The notes beneath the pieces are model-generated. The model saw only the letters and a list, made by a program, of their open reading frames with translations, made no database searches and was not told the DNA's origin. The translations under genes were made by a program, and so were the position numbers. A stretch of DNA of 64,000 bases from Thalassospira profundimaris (GTDB lineage Bacteria; Pseudomonadota; Alphaproteobacteria; Rhodospirillales; Thalassospiraceae): NCBI RefSeq assembly GCF_003326675.1, contig NZ_JPWF01000006.1, forward strand, positions 62,001 through 126,000. The letters are read 5' to 3'. This document shows, one piece after another, positions 17,699 to 27,911 of the stretch (positions are counted from its first letter, which is position 1; each line of letters starts with the position of its first letter).

Positions 17699-19846
17699 TT
17701 AGTCGTCAAGTTGCAGAACCGGTACATTCGGGTCCTCTTCATTCAGGGCGCTGCCGCGGCCTGACAAGGACGGGTTGGTCATGAAATATTGATGCGAAGA
17801 AAACGCCTTTTCATCGGCCTCGCAACGTTCATATGAACCATCTGGCTGAAGATACCAAGCCTGCGCCGTATCCTTGAGGTTTGCAATCATGATCTGTTCA
17901 ACAATCTGGCGCTGACAGGTCGGGTTTTCAACCGGAACAAGGGTTTCGACACGGCGGTTCAAATTGCGCGGCATCCAGTCCGCAGACGAGATGAATGCCT
18001 TGGCCTTGCGCGACGGAAGCTTTGCCCCGTTGGCAAAGACGACAATACGCGAATGTTCAAGGAACCGGCCGACAATCGATTTGACGCGGATGTTTTCCGA
18101 AAGTCCCGGAACACCCGGGCGCAAACAGCAAATCCCGCGCACAACCAGTTCGACATGAACACCGGACTGACTTGCACGATAAAGCGCATCAATCACCACC
18201 GGATCGACAAGACTGTTCATCTTTGCCCAGATGCCGGACGGTTTGCCTGCCTTGCAGTTTTCGATTTCCTGATCGATATGGGTCAGAAGGGTCGGGCGCA
18301 AGGTGTGCGGGGCAATGGCGATCTTTTCCAAAGAACGCGGCGTGGCATAGCCGGTCATAAAATTAAAGATGCTTGCCGCATCACGACCCAGTGCCGGATC
18401 GCACGAGAAGAAGGAGATATCAGTATAGAACTTTGCGGTGATCGGATGATAGTTGCCGGTCCCGAAATGGACATAGGTTTTAAGGCCGTGGGTTTCACGG
18501 CGGACAACCAGCGACACCTTGGCGTGGGTTTTCCAGTCAAGGAAGCCATAAACCACCTGACAGCCCGCACGTTCAAGATCAGCCGCCCAGCGCAGGTTGG
18601 CTTCCTCGTCAAAGCGGGCCTTGAGTTCGACCATCGCGGTAACGGATTTTCCGGCCTCGGCCGCCGCAATCAGGGCTTTGACAATCGGGCTGTTTTCCGA
18701 GGTACGATAAAGGGTCTGCTTGATGGTCACCACATCGGGGTCGCGTGCGGCCTGAAGCAGGAACTGGACAACCACGTCGAAATCTTCGAACGGATGGTGG
18801 ACCACAAGGTCCTTTTTGCTGATCGCGGCAAAGCAATCACCGCCAAAGTCACGTACCCGTTCCGGGTAACGCGCGGCATAGGGCGCAAACAGCAAATCAT
18901 GATGCAGATCGGAATCGATCAGTTGTCTGACGTCAACAACACCGAGCAGACCATCAACCTTGACGACTTCTTCAAGGGCGACATCAAGTTCATCAATCAC
19001 GAAATCCAGAAGGTCTTCGGGCATCCCCGCATTGACTTTAAGGCGGATGATGCTGCCGCGACGGCGGCGTTTCAGGGCGGTTTTGAAAACGCGCACCAGA
19101 TCTTCGGCTTCTTCCTCGATCTCGACATCCGAGTCCCGGATGACGCGGAAGAAACCGTGCTCGATCATATCGAACCCCGGGAATAGCTTGCCCAGATATA
19201 GCAGGATTGCCTGTTCGACCGGAAGGTAACGTTCATTACGACCGGGCAGGCGCAGGAACCGGCCGATCTTTTGCGGAACCGGGATCAGGCCACGCATATT
19301 GTGACCATCGGCCGGATCAAACAGTTGCATCACGATGGCAAAGCCAAGGTTCGGAATGAACGGGAAGGGGTGGGAAGGATCAATCGCAAGCGGTGTCAGG
19401 GTCGGGAAGATTTCGCGCATGAAATAGCCGTCAAGCCATTTGCGGTCTGTCTGGGTCAGATCGGACTGATCGATGACCGAGATACCCTGCTGTTCCATTT
19501 CACGGCTGAGCTGACGCCAGATGCGTTGCTGATCCTGCATCAACTGATTGGCGTCAAAGGTAATGGCGCGCAGTTGCTCGGACGGGCTCATGCCATCCTG
19601 ACTGACCTTGGTCATGCCGGCACGGAGCTGCCCGACAAGACCGGCGACGCGGACCATATAAAATTCGTCAAGGTTGCTTGCCGAGATCGACAAAAAGCGC
19701 AGGCGTTCAAGCAACGGATGCCCGGTATTCTGGGCTTCTTCAAGGACGCGATTGTTGAAAGCCAGCCATGAAAGTTCGCGATTGATAAAGCGACTTTCCG
19801 AATCAATGCTGATCGCGCTTGATTGAACTGCAACGGCGTGGGTCAC
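17699..19846 (-). CDS. ppk1: Polyphosphate kinase 1
   Basis: 715-residue membrane-associated enzyme that builds inorganic polyphosphate from ATP. It shows the N-terminal domain '[12 protein letters not shown]', the central tunnel domain and two phospholipase-D-like C-terminal domains with the phosphorylated His in '[14 protein letters not shown]'. I place the start at GTG 19846 because AGGAGG stands seven bases upstream; the frame runs on to 20047 but that extension is not PPK-like. It is followed by ppx and faces sixA divergently, a sensible phosphate-metabolism group. Confidence 0.95.
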   Translation of the reverse strand: MTHAVAVQSSAISIDSESRFINRELSWLAFNNRVLEEAQNTGHPLLERLRFLSISASNLDEFYMVRVAGLVGQLRAGMTKVSQDGMSPSEQLRAITFDANQLMQDQQRIWRQLSREMEQQGISVIDQSDLTQTDRKWLDGYFMREIFPTLTPLAIDPSHPFPFIPNLGFAIVMQLFDPADGHNMRGLIPVPQKIGRFLRLPGRNERYLPVEQAILLYLGKLFPGFDMIEHGFFRVIRDSDVEIEEEAEDLVRVFKTALKRRRRGSIIRLKVNAGMPEDLLDFVIDELDVALEEVVKVDGLLGVVDVRQLIDSDLHHDLLFAPYAARYPERVRDFGGDCFAAISKKDLVVHHPFEDFDVVVQFLLQAARDPDVVTIKQTLYRTSENSPIVKALIAAAEAGKSVTAMVELKARFDEEANLRWAADLERAGCQVVYGFLDWKTHAKVSLVVRRETHGLKTYVHFGTGNYHPITAKFYTDISFFSCDPALGRDAASIFNFMTGYATPRSLEKIAIAPHTLRPTLLTHIDQEIENCKAGKPSGIWAKMNSLVDPVVIDALYRASQSGVHVELVVRGICCLRPGVPGLSENIRVKSIVGRFLEHSRIVVFANGAKLPSRKAKAFISSADWMPRNLNRRVETLVPVENPTCQRQIVEQIMIANLKDTAQAWYLQPDGSYERCEADEKAFSSHQYFMTNPSLSGRGSALNEEDPNVPVLQLDD

Positions 19847-20045
19847 GCTATGCCTCCTGCGAATTGGGGGACTGTGCTTGAATTTATGCGACAGGTCCCG
19901 GTTGCAAATGGAGTATAAGATAACTGTTTGTGCCGGTGCAATTTTCTTAAATTTATGTGTCAGTTTTTCTGATGGCATCGACGGGCCTGATATGGCATGG
20001 AAGAACACCGTTTGCTTATCATTCGTGGCTGTGAAGACCGAAGAC

Positions 20046-20579
20046 ATGAAAACGTTGCTGTTGCTCCGACATGCGAAATCAAGCTGGTCCGATCCCGGTC
20101 GGGCCGATCATGATCGTGAACTTAACCGTCGCGGGGAAAAGGCAGCCCCCTTTATGGGGCGTTACCTGCGTGAAAGCGTACTTGTTCCTGATCTTGTCTG
20201 GTGTTCGACGGCGGCGCGTGCGGTGCAGACCCTTGGTCTGCTGGGGCGCGATTTCGCAAGCCATGCCGATGTGATCTATAGTCAGGATCTTTATATGGCC
20301 GGTGAAGGTGTTCTGCTTGAAAGCCTGCATCACACCCATGAAGACGCCAGTTCCGTGATGTTTATCGGCCATAATCCGGGGCTTGAGCTTTTTGCACAGG
20401 CGCTGTTCGGGGGCGGGGATGAAGCCCTTCGTGACAATATGGCACGGAAATATCCGACATGTGCCTTGGCGCATTTTGAATTTGATGTCGAAAACTGGGG
20501 CGATATCAAATTAGGTAGCGGGACTTTGATCGGATTTACCAAGGTCAAAGATTTGCAGGCGGTCAGGATCGGATCGTGA
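20046..20579 (+). CDS. sixA: Histidine phosphatase SixA
   Basis: 177-residue phosphohistidine phosphatase of the histidine phosphatase superfamily. The catalytic '[11 protein letters not shown]' is at the N-terminus and the second His is in 'FIGHNPGLE' near residue 103. SixA removes phosphate from His-containing phosphotransfer proteins such as PTS or hybrid-kinase domains. I use ATG 20046, where SixA proteins begin; the frame reaches 19878 but the added residues are not conserved. Divergent from ppk1. Confidence 0.88.
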   Translation: MKTLLLLRHAKSSWSDPGRADHDRELNRRGEKAAPFMGRYLRESVLVPDLVWCSTAARAVQTLGLLGRDFASHADVIYSQDLYMAGEGVLLESLHHTHEDASSVMFIGHNPGLELFAQALFGGGDEALRDNMARKYPTCALAHFEFDVENWGDIKLGSGTLIGFTKVKDLQAVRIGS

Positions 20580-20823
20580 CGGCATGGCAATCGCCACGTT
20601 GGTGATATGCAAGACGGGCACTTGACGCGCCGCCCCCGAGAGCGTTTTATACCGCTGAAATTTTGATGCCGCGTATGAATGGCAGTGAACACATCACAAT
20701 CAAACGCTCCGAATTGATCGGGACGGGACTGTTGTGGTGCGTTTTTTGTTTGACAGCGCGGGTCTGGCATGCACCTTTGCGGCCAAATTTGCGGCCCAAA
20801 ATATAAAGCAACCTGGAATGACA

Positions 20824-22611
20824 ATGCATCCTTATCGCTCACACAATTGTAATGCGCTGCGCGCTACTGACGCAGATGCGGAAGTTCGTCTGTCTGGCTG
20901 GATTCACCGTAAGCGTGACCACGGCAACCTTCTGTTCGTTGACCTGCGCGACCATTACGGCATCACCCAGGTCGTTATCGACATTTCCAGCCCGCTGTTT
21001 GAGGTTCTCGACAAGGCGCGTGCGGAAAGCGTGATCACCGTCGATGGCAAGGTTGTCAAACGTACCGCGGAGACCATTAACCCGAATCTCCCGACTGGCG
21101 AGATCGAGGTTTATGCATCGAACATCGAAGTTCAGTCCGCGGCCGAAGTTTTGCCGATGCCGGTCTTTGGCGATGTCGAATATGGCGAAGAAATCCGCTT
21201 GCGCCACCGTTACCTCGACCTGCGTCGCGAAAGTGTTCATTCGAACATCGTTCTGCGTTCCAAGGTCATCTCGGCCATGCGTCAGAAAATGACCGCACAG
21301 GGCTTCCTTGAAATCCAGACTCCGATCCTGACGGCAAGCTCGCCGGAAGGTGCGCGTGACTTCCTGGTTCCGTCGCGTATGCATCCTGGCAAATTCTATG
21401 CCCTGCCGCAGGCACCGCAGCAGTTCAAACAGCTTCTGATGGTTTCGGGCTTTGACCGTTACTTCCAGATCGCACCGTGCTTCCGCGATGAAGATGCCCG
21501 TGCCGACCGTTCGCCGGGTGAATTCTATCAGCTCGACTTCGAGATGGCCTTTGCCACCCAGGAAGACGTGTTTGCAGCGATTGAGCCGGTTCTGTACGAA
21601 ATCTTCGTCGAATTCGGCGGTGGTCGTGATGTAACCCCGTTCCCGTTCCCGCGCATTCCGTTCGATGAATCGATGGCGAAATACGGTTCGGACAAGCCGG
21701 ACCTGCGTAACCCGCTTCTGATTGCCGATGTGACCGAGCCGTTCCGTGGTTCGAGCTTTGGCATCTTTGCATCGAACATCGAAAAAGGTTCGGTGGTTCG
21801 CGCCATTCAGGCAACCGGTGCGGCGTCGCGCCCGCGCAGCTTCTTTGACAAGCTCAACTCCTGGGCGCGTGATGAAGGTGCGGCTGGTCTTGGTTACATC
21901 GTTTATGGTGAAGACGGCGAAGCAAAAGGCCCGATTGCCAAGAACCTTGATGCCGACCGTATCGCGCAGATCAAGGAAATCGCAGGTGTGTCGAACGGCG
22001 ATGCCGTGTTCTTCGTTTGCGACAAGGCGCTGGCTGCTGCCAAGTTCGCCGGCAAGGTTCGTGACAAGGTCTGTGACGAACTGGAACTGCGCGAAGAGGG
22101 CATGTTCAAGTTCTGCTGGATCGTTGATTTCCCGATGTACGAGGAAGACGACGACGGCAAGATTGAATTCAGCCACAACCCGTTCTCTATGCCGCAGGGT
22201 GGTCTTGAGTCGCTCGAGAACATGAACCCGCTCGACATCAAGGCGTGGCAGTATGACATCGTTTGTAACGGTATCGAACTGTCGTCGGGTGCCATTCGTA
22301 ACCACCGTCCGGACATCATGTATAAGGCGTTCGAAATCGCCGGTTACGGTCAGGACGTGGTCGAAGAACAGTTTGGCGGCATGCTTAACGCATTCAAGTT
22401 CGGCGCACCGCCGCACGGTGGTTCTGCCCCGGGTGTTGACCGTATCGTCATGCTGTTGGCAGACGAGCCGAACATTCGCGAAGTCATTGCCTTCCCGCTG
22501 AACCAGCAGGCACAGGATCTTATGATGAATGCGCCTTCGAATGTCGAAGACAAGCAGCTTAAAGAATTGCATCTGCGCATTCAGCTGCCGCCGAAGGCGA
22601 AAAAAGACTAA
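20824..22611 (+). CDS. aspS: Aspartyl-tRNA synthetase
   Basis: 595-residue class II synthetase of the bacterial type. Seen in order: the anticodon-binding OB fold ('[20 protein letters not shown]'), class II motif 2 ('[10 protein letters not shown]'), the bacterial GAD insertion (about residues 285-420) and motif 3 ('[12 protein letters not shown]'). The start is ATG 20824 or the in-frame ATG at 20818; both have only a weak ribosome binding site. In alphaproteobacteria such enzymes can also charge tRNA-Asn for later amidation, which the sequence alone does not settle. A strong terminator follows. Confidence 0.96.
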   Translation: MHPYRSHNCNALRATDADAEVRLSGWIHRKRDHGNLLFVDLRDHYGITQVVIDISSPLFEVLDKARAESVITVDGKVVKRTAETINPNLPTGEIEVYASNIEVQSAAEVLPMPVFGDVEYGEEIRLRHRYLDLRRESVHSNIVLRSKVISAMRQKMTAQGFLEIQTPILTASSPEGARDFLVPSRMHPGKFYALPQAPQQFKQLLMVSGFDRYFQIAPCFRDEDARADRSPGEFYQLDFEMAFATQEDVFAAIEPVLYEIFVEFGGGRDVTPFPFPRIPFDESMAKYGSDKPDLRNPLLIADVTEPFRGSSFGIFASNIEKGSVVRAIQATGAASRPRSFFDKLNSWARDEGAAGLGYIVYGEDGEAKGPIAKNLDADRIAQIKEIAGVSNGDAVFFVCDKALAAAKFAGKVRDKVCDELELREEGMFKFCWIVDFPMYEEDDDGKIEFSHNPFSMPQGGLESLENMNPLDIKAWQYDIVCNGIELSSGAIRNHRPDIMYKAFEIAGYGQDVVEEQFGGMLNAFKFGAPPHGGSAPGVDRIVMLLADEPNIREVIAFPLNQQAQDLMMNAPSNVEDKQLKELHLRIQLPPKAKKD

Positions 22612-22650
22612 CTGATTTTCCGATCTTCTGATCTGGATTGTTAGATGATG

Positions 22651-22680
22651 AACGGCCCGGTTTCTCCGGGCCGTTTTCTT
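22651..22680 (+). terminator. Terminator after aspS
   Basis: A perfect 10-bp stem (AACGGCCCGG with its complement) around TTTCT, followed by TTCTT. It closes the aspS transcript 39 bp after the stop. Confidence 0.9.
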
Positions 22681-22764
22681 TTGCGGCAATTGCTTACCTA
22701 ATATTAACTGCCGGTGCGTCAAAGTACCTCGAAGATAACGAATTTGATCCTCGGGGGATGGGTT

Positions 22765-23712
22765 TTGAAAAAGATACTGGTCGTGGCGGCACCCTTGGCG
22801 CTAGGCGCATGCGGCGGTCCGATTGAGCTTACAGTTGCCAAGCTGGCCGGCGATTTGATCAGCTATGTGACAACAGGGAAAAGCACGACGGATCATGCGG
22901 TATCCTTTGTCGCCGAACAGGATTGCGCATTGCATCGCCCGTTAATGGATCAGGACATCTGCAAAGATGAAGAAGTCCTTCTTGCCGATGGCAGTACTTC
23001 CCTTGCCGAAATCGCAGAGCCGGACATCAAAAAAGAAATTCGTGCTGCCCGTCCGGAAATCTATGCCGTGAATGCCCCGGCTGACCACTGGTCTCGGCCG
23101 GCTGATATGGCCGCTGTTCCGATGGTCAAAACCGATCTTCCGCCACGAGCAACGGTGACAGAAACCCAATTGCCTGAATCGCAAAAGGTGTCCCCGGTTG
23201 TGGTTGCCTCAGCATCCGAACAGTTCGAGCCCGCTGATGTTACCGGTTACGGCAATGATGGCAATGTTCTGGATCCGCAGGCCGAGGCGGATGCCGCGAT
23301 TGCCGGATATGTGCCCGATCCTGCGGATCAAGGTCGACCGGTTCCGCCTGCAACGGTGACCGCATCTTTGGTCGAGGCGACTGTCATGACCGATGATCGC
23401 AACCCCATGGCCACCGGTATTGATGCGGCTACGGATGGAGAAAGTCTTGCCGGGGATGTCCTTGCAGCACCGCTTCCCGGTGATTATGTGATCCTCGCAA
23501 GTTTTACCGACGAAGGTCGTGCGCATAAGGCGCTTGAGATTTATCACGAATATCAGCCGCGACTTTTAAGTGCGCTTGTGAATGGGCACAATTACATGCG
23601 GGTTGCAGTCGGGCCGCTTTCGGCAGAACATGCAAATGATTTGCGCCTTCTTGCTGCCAAAAAGGGTGTTAAAGATCCCTGGATTGTCGGGATTGCCGCA
23701 ACCGGAGAGTAA
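22765..23712 (+). CDS. SPOR-domain lipoprotein
   Basis: 315-residue envelope protein. With the TTG start at 22765 (GGGGGA seven bases upstream) it begins 'MKKILVVAAPLALGAC', a clean lipobox with Cys16, which an earlier start would spoil. A long acidic, Pro/Ala-rich linker leads to a C-terminal SPOR domain (about residues 235-312, 'GDYVILASFTDEGRAHKA'), which binds denuded septal peptidoglycan. Its stop overlaps the start of the EipB-like gene (TAATG), so the two envelope proteins are co-translated. Likely role: cell-division or envelope maintenance. Confidence 0.82.
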   Translation: MKKILVVAAPLALGACGGPIELTVAKLAGDLISYVTTGKSTTDHAVSFVAEQDCALHRPLMDQDICKDEEVLLADGSTSLAEIAEPDIKKEIRAARPEIYAVNAPADHWSRPADMAAVPMVKTDLPPRATVTETQLPESQKVSPVVVASASEQFEPADVTGYGNDGNVLDPQAEADAAIAGYVPDPADQGRPVPPATVTASLVEATVMTDDRNPMATGIDAATDGESLAGDVLAAPLPGDYVILASFTDEGRAHKALEIYHEYQPRLLSALVNGHNYMRVAVGPLSAEHANDLRLLAAKKGVKDPWIVGIAATGE

Positions 23713-24563
23713 TGTTGTCGGTTTTGTTTTCAAGATTTGAAGAATGTCGGCGTTCCTTTGCGGGAACGCTGATCTTGTGTCTGGGTCTTGGGGGATGTGC
23801 TGCGCAGGCAGGCAATCTTTCAAGCAGTGAAGGAACGATGGTTCCGCATGTTGCGGAATATCACTTCAAAATGACCCGGTCCGAACCGGGAAGTTCCGTG
23901 GTCGATGCATCCGGTGTGCTTGGCTATCGCTTTGAAAAGATGTGCGATGGCTGGGTTACGGAAATGCAGCAAATCATGATCCTGCAAGGGGCCGAAGGAA
24001 CAACTGTCAATTCAGCCTATTCCATGACCCAGTGGGAAGACTTCGCCGGTAGTCAGTACCGGTTCCGGATGCGGGATTATCTTGACGGAACCAAGGTCGA
24101 CGAAATCGTTGGCAAGGCTGTACGCGAAAGCGACGGAGTCAAGGTAACCTATGAAATTCCGGTCGAAGTCACCGAGGAACTTCCGGCAGATACCATGTTC
24201 CCGACCCAGCATTCGGCAATGTTGCTTGAACGTGCGGCGGCGGGTGCCAAATTCGGAAATGATCTTGTCTTTGATGGCAGCGGGGATGCACCGACCAACA
24301 GGATCGCTGTGGTCATCTCAGACAGGAAAAAACCGGAAAATACGGCAACAGACCCCGACAAGATCGCAACAACGCCGTTCCATCGGATGAGCTTGGCCTT
24401 CTATCCGCTCGGCGAAGCGGAAAACGGGCCTTCTACCGAGATGGCGGTGGATTTTGGCGAGAACGGTGTTGCCCATGCCATGCGCTTTGACTATGGCGAG
24501 TTCGAGGTTCTGGGCACGCTAGATAAGGTTTCGATGTTGCCGGGACCTGATTGCGGGTCCTGA
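23712..24563 (+). CDS. EipB-family envelope integrity protein (DUF1849)
   Basis: 283-residue exported protein of the DUF1849 family, whose Brucella member EipB is a periplasmic beta-spiral protein needed for envelope integrity. Family strands include 'AEYHFKMTRSEPG' and 'DASGVLGYRFEKMCDGW'. The two Cys of the conserved disulfide appear here as 'KMCDGW' and the C-terminal 'GPDCGS'. The signal region ends 'CLGLGGC', a plausible lipobox, so this member may be lipid-anchored. It is coupled to the SPOR lipoprotein upstream. Confidence 0.85.
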   Translation: MLSVLFSRFEECRRSFAGTLILCLGLGGCAAQAGNLSSSEGTMVPHVAEYHFKMTRSEPGSSVVDASGVLGYRFEKMCDGWVTEMQQIMILQGAEGTTVNSAYSMTQWEDFAGSQYRFRMRDYLDGTKVDEIVGKAVRESDGVKVTYEIPVEVTEELPADTMFPTQHSAMLLERAAAGAKFGNDLVFDGSGDAPTNRIAVVISDRKKPENTATDPDKIATTPFHRMSLAFYPLGEAENGPSTEMAVDFGENGVAHAMRFDYGEFEVLGTLDKVSMLPGPDCGS

Positions 24564-24602
24564 TAGGCCGTAAACCCGTGCGATGCGATGAAATCACACC
24601 AC

Positions 24603-24637
24603 AAAAAAAGCCTGCCACATCTGGCAGGCTTTTTTTA
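24603..24637. terminator. Bidirectional terminator
   Basis: A perfect 14-15 bp stem (AAAAAAGCCTGCCA with its complement) around four bases, with runs of A on one side and T on the other. It ends the + strand EipB-like gene and the - strand ArsR gene. Confidence 0.93.
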
Positions 24638-24659
24638 TGGGGCATTACCCTGATGATAT

Positions 24660-24977
24660 TTACGCAGCAGCTGCATTTGTGCTGGTATCGCAGTAAAGCG
24701 CATAGAGTGTTTTAATAACACGCAGTGCTTCATCACCGTGCAACGAATAGAAGATGGTCTGTGCCTCGCGACGCGTTTTTACAAGTTTGTCACGACGCAG
24801 ACGTGCAAGGTGCTGCGACAGGGCGGACTGACTCAACCCAACGATACGTTCAAGTTCACCAACGGACTTTTCGCCTTCGTTAAGTTGGCAAAGAATTAGC
24901 AGTCTGCTCTGATTGCTCATGGCCTTTAACAGGGTGCTCGCCTGCTGGGCCTTTTGTTCTAAATGGTTAAGTTCCAT
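24660..24977 (-). CDS. ArsR-family repressor, BigR/SqrR-like
   Basis: 105-residue winged-helix repressor. The recognition helix is 'LSQSALSQHLARLRRD'. It lacks the CxC metal site of ArsR proper but has Cys30 in 'LLILCQL' and Cys97 in 'LYALYC', the two positions that form the persulfide-sensing disulfide in BigR and SqrR. It is therefore a probable sulfide/persulfide or redox sensor. No sulfide-oxidation gene is adjacent, so it may act elsewhere. A second, similar protein is encoded at 61930. The 5' region holds two tandem hairpins. Confidence 0.85.
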   Translation of the reverse strand: MELNHLEQKAQQASTLLKAMSNQSRLLILCQLNEGEKSVGELERIVGLSQSALSQHLARLRRDKLVKTRREAQTIFYSLHGDEALRVIKTLYALYCDTSTNAAAA

Positions 24978-25655
24978 TTGGCTTCCTTATAAGCCTGACC
25001 GCAAGCGGCCATTGTCCCAATGAAAATCCTCTTTTTATGTCATTTGATCCCGCCAAAGACACCGGTGTGATCATTTGACTAGAATTTCCATTCCTTATAC
25101 AACCGCGAAGGTTGTAGCTCCTGAACCATCCAAACACTAATGTTTGGCTGGTTCTTATTCTCAAGTATATAAAGCATCTGTCAAGATGATGTTTTGGTCC
25201 TGACGGGATGCTATTTGCTCGTAGTACGGTTGAAATACTTCATTTTTTTGGAAGTTTCACCCGAATTCGAATGGTGTTCTGATCCTGCCTTATTAGCATT
25301 TCCCGTTGGTAATACAGGGGTTAAAAGGCAAAATTACGTCAAATTGCGGACAATTTATCATCAAGTGCGCTTTGTTCTGCCGGGCAAAACAATTCTCCTG
25401 ATCAGCCAAATATAACAGAAAAAAAACGGCAAAACTGTGAACGCCATTACACCCAAATTGTGTGTAATTTTGCTTTTTGGATGGATTTTCGGACCAAATG
25501 ACTTGCAGCTTCGATGCGCGATGTGCTGATTTAGAACAAAGCGCTGCGTGTCGCGTCGCGCATATAATCCATCAATCATAATGATAAACGGGAAATGCAT
25601 CGCATAATCCCGCAAGCCCAGATCAAAGATCCTGTCAGGAAGGCGACCCACCAAG
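24978..25655. other. Gene-free AT-rich stretch between ArsR and HDAC-like genes
   Basis: About 680 bp without a convincing gene. It contains the tandem inverted repeats at 25098-25154. The rest, especially 25160-25440, is AT-rich, with small open frames on both strands that lack ribosome binding sites or family resemblance. It should contain the promoters of both divergent genes. Confidence 0.5.
25098..25154. repeat. Two tandem hairpins upstream of the ArsR gene
   Basis: First hairpin: TACAACC 25098-25104 with GGTTGTA 25110-25116, loop GCGAA. Second: GAACCA-t-CCAAACA 25123-25136 with TGTTTGG-c-TGGTTC 25141-25154, 13 paired positions around one mismatch, loop CTAA. They lie 120-180 bp before the ArsR start. 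They could be leader RNA structures on either strand or repressor operators. Confidence 0.5.
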
Positions 25656-26585
25656 ATGGCGACACTGTTCGTTACACATCATGATTGTATTGAACATGAT
25701 ACCGGCCCGGGACATCCGGAATCATCGGACCGGCTGCGCGTGATCCAGCGCGTTTTCGAGGCCGAGGAATTTATGTTCCTGCACCGTGAAGAAGCCCCGC
25801 TTGCCGATATCGACCTGATCAAGGCTGTGCACGACCCGGCCTATGTCGACAAGGTGATGGCATCAATTCCGGAAACCGGCATCAAGGCCCTTGATGGGGA
25901 TACCTATATTTCGCCGAAGTCGGGCAAGGCCGCATTGCGGGCTGCCGGTGGGGCATGTGTTGCGGTCGATGCGGTGATTGATGGACATGAAAGCAACGCC
26001 TTTGTTGCCACCCGTCCGCCGGGACATCACGCGGAATATGACCGGGCGATGGGATTTTGCCTGTTTAACAATGCCGCGATTGCCGCCCACCATGCGCGCA
26101 AGCAATATGGCCTTAAACGGATTGCCGTCATGGATTTCGATGTGCATCACGGTAACGGGACGCAGGATTTGTTCTTTAACGATCCCGACCTGTTTTACTG
26201 TTCAACCCATCAATGGCCGCTTTATCCCGGAACAGGTGCCGAAACCGAACGCGGCTGTGCCAACAATATTCTGAATGTCGGGCTTCCGGCCGGGGCGGGA
26301 ACGACGGAACTGCAGGCGGCATTTAATGAAACGGTGTTGCCGGGTATTTCGGCGTTCAAGCCTGAACTTCTGATCATTTCTGCGGGTTTTGACGGCCACA
26401 AAAATGATCCGCTTGCCGGTCTGTGTTTTGAAACCAGTGATTTTGTCTGGATGACCCGGCAATTGATGGCATTGGCAGATCGCGAATGTCAGGGAAGGGT
26501 GGTGTCGCTTCTGGAAGGCGGATACGACTTGCCGTCGCTGGCCGAGAGTGTTTTGCAGCATGTTCGGACTTTGATGACAGGCTGA
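25656..26585 (+). CDS. Histone deacetylase-family (acetoin utilisation/APAH-like) protein
   Basis: 309-residue zinc deacetylase of the arginase/deacetylase fold. The charge-relay His pair is in 'RPPGHHAEYDRAMGF' and the zinc ligands in 'DFDVHHGNGTQ' (Asp and His) plus a later Asp in 'SAGFDGHKNDP'. Bacterial members remove acetyl groups from polyamines, acetoin-related substrates or proteins; which applies is not visible. It precedes xseB, ispA and dxs, a gene order common in alphaproteobacteria. Confidence 0.9.
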   Translation: MATLFVTHHDCIEHDTGPGHPESSDRLRVIQRVFEAEEFMFLHREEAPLADIDLIKAVHDPAYVDKVMASIPETGIKALDGDTYISPKSGKAALRAAGGACVAVDAVIDGHESNAFVATRPPGHHAEYDRAMGFCLFNNAAIAAHHARKQYGLKRIAVMDFDVHHGNGTQDLFFNDPDLFYCSTHQWPLYPGTGAETERGCANNILNVGLPAGAGTTELQAAFNETVLPGISAFKPELLIISAGFDGHKNDPLAGLCFETSDFVWMTRQLMALADRECQGRVVSLLEGGYDLPSLAESVLQHVRTLMTG

Positions 26586-26714
26586 CAACCGATTGTGGCC
26601 AAAGAAGATGTTGTGGACGCGGGATGTTTCGGGACCACGAAATTCCTTTCTGCCCGGTTGCCCTGATCCGGTCTTGCGCGTAAACTCCGCGCCAATCAAA
26701 GAAATGGAGCTTAC

Positions 26715-26978
26715 ATGTCCGAGGCTACTTCATCTTCCGCCATCCCCGATGATATCGCAAAACTCAGCTTCGAAGAGGCATTGGGGCAACTTGAAACACT
26801 TGTTCGTCAGCTAGAACAGGGGCAGGTTGGGCTTGATGACGCAATCGCATCCTATGAACGTGGTGCGGCGCTTAAACGTCATTGTGCGGACAAGTTGCGC
26901 GCAGCCGAAGAGCGTATTGAAAAAATCACCCTGAATGCGGATGGCCGCCCGTCGGCAACCCCGACCGAAATCGAATAA
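26715..26978 (+). CDS. xseB: Exodeoxyribonuclease VII small subunit
   Basis: 87-residue partner of XseA in the single-strand-specific nuclease that resects mismatched and damaged DNA. The signature 'SFEEALGQLETLVRQLEQG' followed by 'LDDAIASYERGAAL' forms the helical hairpin that wraps around the large subunit. GGAGC precedes the ATG by six bases. It lies 15 bp upstream of ispA, in the usual operon. Confidence 0.95.
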   Translation: MSEATSSSAIPDDIAKLSFEEALGQLETLVRQLEQGQVGLDDAIASYERGAALKRHCADKLRAAEERIEKITLNADGRPSATPTEIE

Positions 26979-26993
26979 TTTGCGGAGACCGTG

Positions 26994-27887
26994 GTGAGTT
27001 ACAATCTGCTTGCCGAACTGAATACTGCGTCTGCTGATCTTGCCGAAACGCTTGATAACATCCTGCCGCGCGCCAATGGCCAGATCGAGCAGCGCCTGTT
27101 TCAGGCGATGCGCTATTCCACGCTGGGGGAAGGCAAACGTTTACGCCCGTTTCTGGTGCTAAGCTCTGCGTCCTTGTTCAAGGTATCGCGTCAATCAGCA
27201 CTTCGGGTTGCTGCGGCGGTCGAGATGGTTCACAGCTATTCGCTGATCCATGATGACCTTCCGGCGATGGATGACGACGATCTGCGCCGCGGAAAGCCGA
27301 GCTGCCACAAGCAGTTTGACGAGGCGACCGCGATCCTTGCCGGGGATGCGCTTTTGACCCAGGCATTCGAAGTGCTGGCAGACGAGGATACCCATCCCGA
27401 TCCGCGTGTTTGCACCGATCTTGTCCGTGCTCTTGCACGTGCAGCCGGGCCGCATGGCATGGTTGGCGGGCAAATGATTGATCTGGCGGGCGAAGGTCAG
27501 GCCTTTGATCAGGCGCAGGTCACCCATCTGCATCTGCTTAAAACCGGCCGGATGTTTGCGTTTGCCTGCGAAGCTGGTGCCATTCTTGGCAAGGCGCCGA
27601 AAAGCATCCGCATGGCGCTTCGTTCCTATGCCCATGACATGGGATTGGCGTTCCAGATCAAGGATGACCTTCTGGATGTCGAAGCAAGTTCCGAGGAACT
27701 TGGCAAGACCGCCGGCAAGGATATCGATCAGGACAAGTCGACCTTTGTCAAATTGCTGGGTCTTGAACAGGCCCGCGCACAGGCAACCATGCTGTGTGAT
27801 CAGGCGATCAATCATCTAAGCTGCTTTGACGGCGAAGCCGAACCGCTGCGTGCAGTGGCACGCTTTGTTGTTGAACGCGGCCGATAA
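26994..27887 (+). CDS. ispA: Farnesyl diphosphate synthase (short-chain polyprenyl synthase)
   Basis: 297-residue prenyltransferase condensing IPP with DMAPP and GPP to farnesyl diphosphate, feeding quinone, undecaprenyl and hopanoid synthesis. The two Asp-rich motifs are 'DDLPAMDDDDLRRG' near residue 84 and 'FQIKDDLLD' near 222. I favour GTG 26994, six bases after GGAG; the GTG at 26991 is the alternative. It sits between xseB and an alpha/beta hydrolase, with dxs after that. Confidence 0.93.
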   Translation: MSYNLLAELNTASADLAETLDNILPRANGQIEQRLFQAMRYSTLGEGKRLRPFLVLSSASLFKVSRQSALRVAAAVEMVHSYSLIHDDLPAMDDDDLRRGKPSCHKQFDEATAILAGDALLTQAFEVLADEDTHPDPRVCTDLVRALARAAGPHGMVGGQMIDLAGEGQAFDQAQVTHLHLLKTGRMFAFACEAGAILGKAPKSIRMALRSYAHDMGLAFQIKDDLLDVEASSEELGKTAGKDIDQDKSTFVKLLGLEQARAQATMLCDQAINHLSCFDGEAEPLRAVARFVVERGR

Positions 27888-27911
27888 ACCAAACAGTCAA
27901 AGCGCCCCACA

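Noticed and set aside
20839..22722. A 627-codon open frame antisense to aspS
   Set aside because: It lies wholly opposite a clear aspartyl-tRNA synthetase gene. Its composition (Arg, His and Val rich) is what the reverse of highly biased codons gives, and no family pattern is visible.
25194..25415. A 73-codon open frame upstream of the HDAC-like gene
   Set aside because: AT-rich region, no start signal and no recognisable domain.
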